Below, piece by piece: positions 36,200 through 46,900 of a stretch of 64,000 bases of DNA (within the stretch, counting starts at the first letter, position 1; each line of letters opens with the position of its first letter). Source of the stretch: Quillaja saponaria. Taxonomy: Eukaryota; Streptophyta; Magnoliopsida; Fabales; Quillajaceae. The notes under the pieces were generated by a model. That model ran no database searches and was not told where the DNA came from. It saw only the letters and a program-made list of their open reading frames with translations. Where the stretch lies: contig CM055608.1 in assembly GCA_029379385.1 (NCBI GenBank), positions 28,890,350 to 28,954,349 of the forward strand. The letters are read 5' to 3'. The position numbers and the translations under genes are program-made.

Positions 36200-36577
36200 T
36201 TAAATCTCAAATAAACCTTTACTTCCTCGGTCCACTATCGCAGTATACCTCTGGGCTATGTGGAATCTATAGCAACATACAATCGTGATATAACAGCTAA
36301 TAGTAACTTCGTATGTCTGACGGTCTGACACGAGTTCCATTGGCTGAGGATTAAGGATTTGTTCCAATCCTACAGCTTCCATTTCCCCTCTCAAAATATA
36401 TTTTATTGCAGAAACAATTTGACCCTTGATCTTAGCGGGAGAGAATCCAGATCCCCTTGGCTTCGAAGCTTGATCTTTGCCACTTCTCGGGTTGTCTTCT
36501 GGGTGGGGATTCATGAAGCTGTTTAGTTCATTAAGTGTAAGTCTTTTGTTTCTGGGTTTAGCATATTTTCTTTTCAT
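36200..36577 (-). CDS. Unidentified open frame divergent from INDH
   Basis: 125 residues beginning MKRKYAKPRNKRLTLNEL. The first 90 or so are basic and hydrophilic with a plausible helical segment (SPAKIKGQIVSAIKYILRGE) and look more protein-like than random frames here. The tail after SDRQT is Cys/Tyr-rich and may be intron read-through. I do not recognise the family. The start codon is only about 33 bp from the first ATG of INDH on the other strand, which leaves little space for two leaders. It may be part of a split gene or a chance frame. Confidence 0.35.
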   Translation of the reverse strand: MKRKYAKPRNKRLTLNELNSFMNPHPEDNPRSGKDQASKPRGSGFSPAKIKGQIVSAIKYILRGEMEAVGLEQILNPQPMELVSDRQTYEVTISCYITIVCCYRFHIAQRYTAIVDRGSKGLFEI

Positions 36578-36609
36578 TTTGAAATTATTGTGCTTTATAT
36601 TTTAGATTT

Positions 36610-39600
36610 ATGTGGGTGAAAAAACTAAAATTGCACGTTGTGCCATTGATGGCCATGTGCAGAGGCTTGGAGGTGTTAGGGGTTATGCAAAACACCTTCG
36701 TATTGATGGGGTTAAGGATGCTATAGCTGTTGCTTCTGGTAAAGGTGGTGTGGGCAAGTCTACAACTGCTGGTATTTGCGTCTCGGTCTTTTTTTTAATT
36801 ATTGTTTCAATTTTTATGGTTGAAGTTGGATATTGTGTCTAACAGAAGTTAATGGTTGGGTTCCTTTGGCCAATTTTTTTAATGGGTGTTATATGCTGAG
36901 CCTCACTCTTGAAGACTAATTGAAAACTAATCAATTGGAGACAAGAGGAGATACTTATTTACTTACAAGGATTATGAAGCTCTCTAGCCGATACTTATTT
37001 ACTTATAAGGATTATAAAACTCTCTAGCCTTAACAATATGAAAGTTTATGAAAGTTCACATATTGACATGACGTGGAACGTGGAGATGTGAGAATTCACA
37101 CATTGAAATCGTGAGGTGGAGCCCATCAGTCGTCGGCTGGTCAATCATCAGGTGTAGGCATAATGAAATGACTCATCAGTCGTGGGCCTAGCTCTGATAC
37201 CATGCTGGAGCTTCACTTTTAAAAACCAATCAATTAGTTATAAGAGGAAAACTCATTTACTTATAAAAATTATGAAAGCCTTTAACCTTAGCAATGTGGG
37301 AGTTATATTATAGATGCATGACAGGATCCCTTTGATTCAGATTCATTGTTCTCAAGATTAGTTAACTTTGTGTTAGGAGAAAATTGATCACTTTCTGTTC
37401 ATGTAACCGTTTAATTTCTGTTGTTGTAACTGCATCCTTTTCAGTGGTTTAAGAAATATGAAAGCATGCAAGTGGGTTTCTTGGTTCTGATAGTCTTGAA
37501 GTCTGAGTTATTGCAAGTTTAAGTCTTTTACTTTTGTTAGTACTGTTATACTTTTAGTTTGTTGATTTAAGTGAATAAATCATATATGTATATATAAATA
37601 ACAAATGAAACTAAAACAAATAAGCATCATTATTGAAATTACTAATTGAAAAGTGCTGTCTGTCAATATGAGTGTTGGAAATGCCATGACGTGAGAAATC
37701 AAAGAGGGTTTTATTGGAGAATTTTTTGAAAATAGGTAACCTGGGCAATTAAAAAAAAAAAAAAAAAAAAAAAAGGGTAAAATCCGAGTTTTTCTTTTAA
37801 CTACTGCTGTGACCAGATACCAAAGCTTTCTTTCTCATTGATTCTAATGTTGTGTTTGCTCCATGCCGGTGGAGTTTGCAGTTAATTTAGCTGTTGCACT
37901 TGCTAACAAGTGTCAATTGAAGGTTGGCTTGTTGGATGCTGATGTATATGGACCAAATGTGCCTACCATGATGAAAATCAATAGAACGCCGGAAGTGACT
38001 GAAGGTAGTATTTTGTTTCTTGTCAATCTCTGCTATGGTTCTCCAATGGTCCTTTTTGTTAATATTGGAATGTCTAAATAGAAACAAACATTCTTCTTGA
38101 CCGTCATGCAACCTTGTATTGATCTCATGTGGGTGTTAGCATGTATGCTCTTAGTCTTTACTCCAAACTGATATGTATTTTTTGTTTTGTACTTTAAGCA
38201 TTGGATGTAAGCATTAACTATTCATAAAATCAGTAAACCTGAAAATGCTCTAAACTAAAACTAAACTTAGTTGCAAAATTGCAAGCTTTGTAAGATGGAT
38301 TTGATATGTGATATTTTCTGTCAGTGAGAAATTTATGTACATACATGCCTACATATAAAGTATAAGCAATTGCTCATGTATTGCTAGAGAGGAACATTTC
38401 ATACATCAACTTTATTTAATTTACGTTACCACATTCAAGGAAACAGAAAATTGCAATGTTGGCCTCTTTTTCTTTGATATTATAGTTGTTTTTGTCTTTG
38501 GATTTGTGTGTGTATGTGTGTTGTGTACTGCATGTGTAAGTGTTTTTCCCTCATTCCCTGTGGTCATGCATGAGTCTGGGGTGTGATGGTGATTACAAAC
38601 AATGAAACATTCAGCTCAGCTGGATGCCTTGTCTTGAATGGTGCATATTGCTTAGGTTGATGCCCTTGTTTCTTTCAAATACAATATAATCAAACTATTC
38701 AGTGTCGCTTCTAAACTATACTCTGACAGTCTGCCTTCACTTTTTTTTGCAGATAAGAAAATGATTCCCATTGAAAACTATGGTGTCAAGTGTATGTCCA
38801 TGGGACTTCTTGTGGACAAGGATGCTGCGATTGTGTGGAGAGGGCCCATGGTATATCTCTTGCTGACCAATGTTTAGTGTTCTTTTCTCTTTATCTGTTA
38901 TTTTATTCTTTTTATTTTTGGATAAAAGAAGAAATTATATTGATAAGAAGGAATTGTAAAGTACAAGAAGGAGGAAGAGATTGTCCTCCTTTAAGAAAGT
39001 GGGATATAGGAAAAACAAAACTAATAGAAAATAGCACTCCAATCCCTTATGTTTTCAGCTAAAGAAACTCCTTAAAAGGCCCCTCAAGCAGAAGCCCATA
39101 AAGAAGCTAAGAAAAAAAAACTTTATTTTAAAGCAGCTCCAAGGTCAAATATTGATCTTTGAAAATTCTTGAATTTATCCTCCAGCCATACAGTCCAAAC
39201 CACAGCAAAACAACATTTCTCCAAAAGAAACTTCCCATTCTTCTTACTCCCAAAACTCCTAAAGCTAATCAAAATTATCTCCTCCAAACTTGTGGACAAA
39301 GCCACTGCTCCTTAAAGATACCAAAGAGACTATTCCAAATGTTCCAAACAGTAGAACAATGCAGAAAAAGGTGGTCATGATCCTCACAACTGCGATCAAT
39401 GTGCAGTCAAGTCCTTGCATAAAAAACTCTTAACATTTTTAGATAAAAAAGTTGTATGATCAATGTGGATATGAACCCTCTTATACAGAGGTTAAGAAGT
39501 GTAATGAATTATGTGATTGGATGAACAATACTCAAGTATGAGAAAAATGGGCAAAAGTGGGATATCCAATGTAAACATAGCAGTAGCAAACACTCACGAT

Positions 39601-42216
39601 GGAAATCCTTCCCTTTGTTTTCCTTATCTCCTTTTTCTCAAGTTTTAATTTTGTGGGCGAGGTTGTATAAATAGGATTGTGATGAAGTCAGCTAAAAGAT
39701 GTATGGTAACAATATCTTTTCAAATATATTTTGCTTGTAATCTGTATTTTATGACATTAATGCGGTTGTTAGTGTTTCATGCAACATATACGTGAGGTTA
39801 TTGTCTATTGAAATTGAAGTTTCTTCATGGTTCATGAATTTATGATTTCAAATGTTAGCTCTTTCATTCTTTGACTGCTGTGCTACTTAAGCTGTTCAGC
39901 AGACTTCTTATGCCATTGCACTGTAAAAGTACCTATGGGTATAACATGTCTCTTTTCATACAAACCCTTTACTTTTTATTAGATCTGCTTCTGCTTGATG
40001 CTTGTAGGTATCTAATGCTCTTGCAAAAATGACACGTGGAGTTGACTGGGGACATCTTGATATTCTTGTGGTGGATATGCCCCCTGGCACTGGTGATACT
40101 CAGATAGCGATTTCACAGAATCTGCAATTATCAGGTAGTGAAGTATTTATTATGATAGTTCTAGAAGCTTTGCCTTTTTATTGGAATCGTTTGTGGGTGA
40201 AGCTTGGAGCTTCATTCTTTTATCTGACTCTTCTAATGAATGAACTTGTAGCTATACTTATTTTATTTTCACCAGATTCATCTGTTTAGAACTTTTTTTT
40301 ATTTTTTTGGTGGAGATGTTTTAAAGGAACATAATTAGATTTGCAATCGGACATGTCGTTTCCATAATTTAATTAAAAGTGATTGGATATATATATTGAT
40401 CAAATTTAGTCGTGTTCTATCCTGACAGACAAATAGTATCATATTAATTCATATTTCATCATATAGTTTACCCGTAATTATTAGTTTAAATTTTGAGTTT
40501 GATCATATTTCAACAATTCAATTTAGACTCACAAATACTACATATTAAATCTGCAACTGTCGTAAGAGAACTTATTATTTGCATTTTAAAGTAGTACTTC
40601 ATCCTCTTGAAATTTTATTTGTCTGATCTTTTGAAATGTCGTTTCAATTTCACTTCTTATACAGGTGCCCCCTCAACTGTTTTGTCCCCTTTTATTAATT
40701 AGTTTCTCCATTTTTTTTCTTTAGTTGCTTGTAATCAGTGTCTATTTTCTGGCAGGTGCGTTGATTGTTTCAACTCCTCAAGATATCGCATTAATGGATG
40801 CTAGGAGAGGAGTAACAATGTTTAATAAAGTCAATGTTCCAGTATGAAAATTTCTTGCGTACATCATCTTTAACAATACTTTCATCCATGTTAATCCTTT
40901 TGTAGAAATAATAATTTATAAGATAGAGATGCCAACTGCCAAGGTGGTAAAACAATGTAATAGGAGTATACAAAGAAGCACTTACAAGAGGTTGCACTGA
41001 TGTAACAGAATCTGAGGATCATCAAGTAAATAACGGTTTGCACTTTCAGAACTGGATCATGGAGAGTCCTGCCAATGAAGTATACTTCTGCTTTAGTAAT
41101 GTTATTTAGATCTATTCTACCTGTACTATAACTTTCCTGAATCAGTGGTTCTATTTTGATGGATTGTCATCTAAATTTCCAATTCTGCAGATTTATTGCA
41201 TTATAATAAGTTTGAATCAGAACTGATTTGGGTGTCAAAGTGAGTGCCTTTCTTCATATGCTTTACAATGATGAAAAGATGGTATCCAGTAAGATGTAGT
41301 TAAGTATTAATTTTAATTAGAATCTTTTGTAAATGGTTATATCATGGTATAACTATTTCTGACAAATCTGAAAAGCACGGTCGCCTTATTTAATACTTGA
41401 TATAAGCCTTTGGTGACATGCAGAAGTGTATAGGCACAAGTTCAGCCTCCTTTCATACATGTATTGTCATTTCTTCCCCACCACCTATTTCTCCAAATAG
41501 AGCATGGAGGAATGGGAGCTGAAAATTTATCTTTTCTTTTTCATCCTGCTTCTTTTATGGAGTTTGGAAATGTTTACAAGAAGGGAATGCTACTATTTGG
41601 CATAATTTGTATGAACTCTGGTTGCTTTTACTACTATTTGGCATGATTTGTATGAACTCTGGTTGCTTTTACAGATTTTGGGAATAGTAGAAAACATGAG
41701 TTGCTTTAGACGTCCACATTGTGCTGAACCATCGTTCATTTTTGGGAAAGGAGGGACTCAAAAGACAGCAGTTGAAATGGGTTTGGATCTCTTAGGCGAG
41801 GTATGCTTATTAGGTTATATGCTTCTGGATTCCAACGTAAATCTTAACTTCGTGATTCTGAACCAAAACTTTAAATGCATGCACGTTCATAACATCAAAG
41901 GAAGTATTAGTTCAAGACATTCGGATTTTGGTACGCTATTTGGATTTAGATTGATGGATGGAGAAATCCAAACTTTCAAAGTATAATTCAAGACATTCTG
42001 ATTTGAGTGCCAACTTCAGAACTTATATTTTAACCATTTTGAATTTACTGATTTCAGATACCATTGGAAGTAGACATCAGAGAAGGTTGTGATCAAGGTG
42101 TCCCCATAGTGTTGTCAGCCCCTGATTCTCTAGTTTCGAAAGCATACGGTGATGCGGCTCAGAAGCTTCTCAGGAAACTTGAGGATCATCGGTTCCATTG
42201 GGAGATTATACTTTGA
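36610..42216 (+). CDS. INDH: INDH/IND1-type mitochondrial P-loop Fe-S protein, possibly defective
   Basis: Seven exons: 36610-36771, 37882-38004, 38753-38850, 40008-40134, 40756-40841, 41675-41800 and 42058-42216, all GT-AG and in phase after exon 1. The product (about 292 residues if corrected) has the Mrp/NBP35 deviant Walker [10 protein letters not shown], the LLDADVYGP switch, WRGPM, the [10 protein letters not shown] motif and the STPQD segment. INDH carries Fe-S clusters for mitochondrial complex I assembly and affects mitochondrial translation. Two oddities stand out. The ATG at 36610 is out of frame with the conserved region by 2 bases (an extra TG near 36657 would explain it), and the correct frame has no ATG after its upstream stop at 36603. 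The C-terminal CxxC motif, CPHC in relatives, reads RPHC because codon 41711-41713 is CGT. TRIM and LINE insertions sit in introns 1 and 3. An unseen upstream exon joining at the AG of 36604-36605 is the alternative. Confidence 0.8.
36894..37304 (-). mobile_element. TRIM-type LTR retrotransposon in INDH intron 1
   Basis: On the minus strand TGGTATCAGAGC at 37191-37202 is the usual primer-binding site complementary to initiator Met tRNA. It directly follows a terminal repeat of about 100 bp (37203-37304) that contains TATAAGTAAATGAG and ends AGCTCCAGCA. A second copy (about 36894-37040) ends AGGCTCAGCA and holds an internal duplication of about 45 bp. No coding sequence lies between, which is the hallmark of terminal-repeat retrotransposons in miniature. 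GTTATA occurs at both flanks and is a candidate target-site duplication. Confidence 0.72.
37751..37774 (+). repeat. Poly-A tract of 24 bases
   Basis: Uninterrupted A run in INDH intron 1, upstream of exon 2. Confidence 0.5.
38925..39410 (-). mobile_element. 3' end of a LINE, zf-RVT region
   Basis: The minus strand of INDH intron 3 encodes, with stops, a zf-RVT-like tail of plant non-LTR retrotransposons: [17 protein letters not shown], then [20 protein letters not shown] and [12 protein letters not shown]. This is the expected 5'-truncated 3' part of a LINE. It is inserted antisense to INDH and does not disturb its exons. Confidence 0.75.
41591..41672 (+). repeat. Tandem 41-bp duplication at the exon 6 splice acceptor of INDH
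   Basis: TACTATTTGGCATAATTTGT and the bases after it occur at 41591-41631 and again at 41632-41672 with one substitution. The second copy runs into the AG (41673-41674) that opens exon 6; the first copy ends TTTTACTAC and lacks an AG. Confidence 0.9.
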
Positions 42217-43908
42217 AGTAGTCTTTGTGCAGTTTCTTTGACGTCCTCTTCACTTCCAACCACTTATTACTTGCTATTTACTGGCGTATCTATCGGCCAT
42301 TAGCACTCTTGCCCACCAAGGTACTGTTAAAAATAAGATATCTTCAAAGATTCAAGTTTGCTCAAGTTGAAGGAAAAGAGGAGGACTGACTCTAGCAGTG
42401 TACTCAAACCCAAGTTTAGAAGGGTTTTTCAATGAATTAACAAAAACAAATAAGCAGCCTTATTTAGCACAAGGTTGAAGGAACTTAAAATATTTGTTGG
42501 ATTGAGCTTAGACTGTTCTATAAACTAATTTTTGTACTTTCAAATACAATATTGAACAATGTTACTATCAATGGTGGATCTAGAAATTGTCGGAGTACCA
42601 ATGAAAAACCATCACACGCATTATACTCAAACATGATATGATTTAGCAAAGAAATTTGTACTGATATGCCAAAAAGAGAAGAAGAGATTTTCTATGTAAT
42701 AAAAATAATTAATAATTAACAATTTCTAATTTACAGTAAGAGAATGTCTAAAATAAGCGAGAACTCCAAAATATAGGGAAGGTATAATATTTTATTAAGA
42801 TTAACGAGTTCATGTATCAGCTAGAGATAGGAATAGTTAAACTAATCATTTATTTTGTCATTCATTTACAAATTTGGGGGGCAGCATTTTTTAACCAAAG
42901 AATTGGAGAGGGCAACATTTTTAACCTCTAAATTAATGGTGGCAAGTCAGCAAATTTCTCGTGAGTAATTTTGTAAAATACTCTCAAATTTCAAGTATTT
43001 ATGTAAATAAATTACTAATATATATATATATATAAAATTTTGTTGAAAGATTGTTCAGGTCAGATTTAAGTAAAATTCAAACCCAATTTCTTAATATATA
43101 ACACATATTAATCGAATCAACTAATACATTCAATAGTTACTCTTTCATTACAAAACTACTTGTGAAAAATATAAATTATTTAAAGCGAACATTTATCGGA
43201 GAACAGGAATGTATTCCTGATTGTGATGCATCGTATTCATAGACCCTTCAAAGTGGGAGCTTGGAACAAGTTGTGTATCTTGATAACATTTGTATTTTTT
43301 TTTTTTTTTTTGCTTTATCATGAACCACTTGCAGTGTCAAGTGTATTTGTTTTCCTTGGCAGCAGCGTCAATTTGACTAAGAGGATAATTTATTATTTTT
43401 TTTTTTTTTGGTATTTTTGAGTTTTTTTATAAGTATTGTTAATAATCTTGGGAGATTTGTTAGTTTATTTTATTAATTTAAGAATACAATTTTATATTAT
43501 ATTTAAAATTTTTTTTAACAGATGCTTTACATATGTTTATTAAATTGTATTAAATATAGTCTTTGAAACTTGTAACTTTAAAAAAAAAAAAATTTATATA
43601 TTATATATTACTGAAATCATAATTCACTATTATAATCAATACTATAAAATTTTTATTTATATAATATTAAATAAAGCATTAATAAGTGTTGTTATTACAA
43701 AAACACTTAAACAAATCATAAAAATAATATCTCATTCCACAATAATTGAATTTCCATTATTTTTATATTGTCAACCTTTAATTTTTCTTTTAAATATTAT
43801 TGTTAATACGGTAGCCTCCTCCTTCATTTCCCTCCTTCCTTCATTTTCCTCTATCTTGTTTCACACTCACTGAATTCTTTCCTTTTAACAGTTCTCATCC
43901 TTGTCTGA
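42217..43908. other. Intergenic DNA between INDH and PfkB kinase
   Basis: No gene recognised. The first few hundred bases are probably the INDH 3' UTR. An AT repeat lies at 43018-43034. Sequence around 43590-43720 resembles part of 24640-25060 (ATAATCAATACTATAAAATT-like phrases). Confidence 0.5.
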
Positions 43909-46900
43909 ATGCCTCTCAATCCAAAAGCCCTCAAATCCCCTATTCCCTGCTATGGACCTTCCCTCCATTCCATATTTCCACAAAACCCTAGGCTAATATT
44001 CCATACTAGTCCATCACACTTCATCTTCACATGCAAAGGTGTGGGAATCTCTATGCCCAAACGCAGCTCTACCTCGCTCGGCTCTGGTAACAATGGTCTT
44101 TTAACTGATTGGAAGTTGAGGAGTATAGGTGTCAAAGATGTTGATGTTGCCACCCTTGGAAATCTTTGTGTCGATATTGTGCTCAATGTTCCGCAGTTGC
44201 CACCGCCGTCGTTAGAGGAACGTAAAGCGTACATGGAACACTTATCTGCTTCTCCACCTGATAAGGTTACATGTGTTTTTATTTTTATTTTTTGGGCATG
44301 CGTGAAATTCACTTACTGTCTCTCTTTCTACTTCTGGGTTGTCTTTGCAATTTGCAGTTATTAAGTTTGGGGGTTGTATGCAAATTGGGTGATGTAAATT
44401 GTGTTTGGTCGAATGTGTCTCAGAGCATATGTTATTTGGGGTACGTGTGATTCAATCGTCTTGAATATTTAGTAATTAACGATGTTTTAGTATGTAGTTG
44501 CTTCTCTTTTTAGGACGGAGGTTTTAGTTTCCAGGCATTAATTCATGATTTTTTTTTCTACTTTTATTCTCCCTATAAAGCATATCAATCTGGAGTTACT
44601 TATTTTTAAATTGTGATACACATATCACCATCATCAAATACATTATTCAGTTAGTTGCATTTTGTTCCGACTAATTCTATGATAAGGACATGCTAATTAT
44701 GTGGTCAGTTGTAGTTAATAAAAAGCATGTTGAATGGTGATCTGAGCAGCCTTACTTTTGATGGACAAGATAATGGTGATACAGGAGAGTATAGAAAGAA
44801 ATCCGGATTTGATTTTTCTGTAGACCACATTTGTGAAGTCTTCTGACAGTAATAGACTTTGCAGCGGGGAAATGAATTCATAGAAAACAAGGAACCGATA
44901 AAACAGCATGTAAATTGTAATAAAAGTATAACTAGATAAGAGAAGTAAGGAAAGAAGCCATAGAGTAAGAAATGAAAGAATATTGCAGAAATTGCAGATA
45001 CCCATTTTTATTCTTAATTCTATAGGAAATAAATGGTGAAACTCCATTTCCACAGTGTGAAGCAATCCTTCTTAGTTCTAGCTTTTTATTAAATAAATTT
45101 TTTGACAGGCTTTTTTTAAAAGAAAAAAAAAACTCATGAGTGCATAGTAGGTGTCTACTTTACTTGTATAAGGAACAAGTAACGGACCCTGAGACTGTGA
45201 GATAACTTGCATGTTGTTGCAAGATCTGTCCGCTGTCACCTCCTTCTGGTTAAGTTGTTTGTTTACCTGGTCTGTCTAGAAATAGATGCAAACTTGGCCT
45301 CTTGTTATTGCTTTTGATTTAAAACTAACATAAATTTGCTCGAGAATATCCATTTCTCACTTCTGGAGCTTCTTATTCAATTTTTTAATACAGTACATGG
45401 TATCTATCATTTGTGCATTTTCATATCTTATCTTAATTACATGAGAAACAAGTTTGACCTGTAAGTTGGATGCGTCTCATTGGACAGTTCACTATAGCTA
45501 AATAAATGAGAACAAATTTTGATGAATGCTTGCTGGGGTTTCCTTTTGAAATCTTTCACATGTTATTTCTTGATCGATTTTGTTAAAGGATTGGTGCATT
45601 TCCAATCAAGCATCATGCCATTAACTTCTCCTAGCATTGCTATAATTTAAAGGGGCATTATAATTTCTCATTGGTTTGTCAAATTCGCCGCAGTTTATTA
45701 TTCTCTATCCATATTTTTTATTTGCTTCCCAGCTTTTACCTCATTACTTTGTACTGTTTATCCTAGATATTATTCATAACATGGTATTACTTAATATGGA
45801 TTATATGGTTACATGCAGCAATATTGGGAAGCTGGTGGGAACTGCAATGTGGCCATTGCAGCAGCAAGAATGGGACTTAGCTGCATGGCAATTGGTCATG
45901 TGGGTAATGAAATCTACGGAAAGTTCCTCTTAGATGTGCTTCAAGATGAGGGCATTGGTATGGTTGGGATGAGTGAAGATACTGATTTTGTGGATGGTTC
46001 TATCGCTTCTTATGAAACACTTCTGTGCTGGGTTCTCATTGACCCTTTACAAAGACATGGATTTTGCAGGTAATTGAACATAATTTTTTTGTATTCTTCA
46101 GAGTTTTGTAGGAGAAATTTTCTAATCATGGAAACTCAACAAGCACTGACTACTTGGAGTTCTGTGTCATGGCTTCTATTACTTGATTTTGTCATTTCCT
46201 TCATAAACACCTGAATTGATCATGTTTTCTATCAGTCGAGCTGATTTTAGCAAGGAACCTGCTTTTAGTTGGATGAGCAAACTGTCCGGAGAAGTAAAGA
46301 TGGCTATTAAACAATCAAAGGTGCTGTTCTGTAATGGTTATGGTTTTGATGAGCTCTCCCCTGGTTTGATACTCTCAGCTTTGGAGTATGCTGTGGAAGT
46401 TGGAACATCAGTCTTTTTTGATCCAGGACCACGTGGAAAGAGTCTTTCTACTGGAACACGTGAACAACAAAGAGCACTTAACCAGTTCCTGAAAATGAGT
46501 GATGTTCTTCTTCTAACTTCAGATGAGGTTTGACTTGTATTTCTTCTTAGGGTACTTTCTACAGCTGCTGATGTTGTGGTTTCCCATTCTTTCTGTTCAT
46601 TCATGCGTTGAGCACTTTCTGTTGTTATTGCTTTTTTATTGAGTATATGGAATCTGTCCATCAGCTATATCTCGTGATCCATATCTATGTGCCATGCCCC
46701 ACTATGTGTGTTTGTACTATTAGTTTCTTGGTGGTAACAAGATATTTCAGTTTTTCTCTGCTTCTTTCTTCCTTTCTTTTTTCCTTTTTTTTTTAAAAAA
46801 GAAAAAGATTCTGGAGAGATCTGTTGTCGTTGTATGTTATGGGTAACCTTAAGTCCTTAACCATATATGGGTGGTCACTCCAGATTTTATCTTCGTTGCA

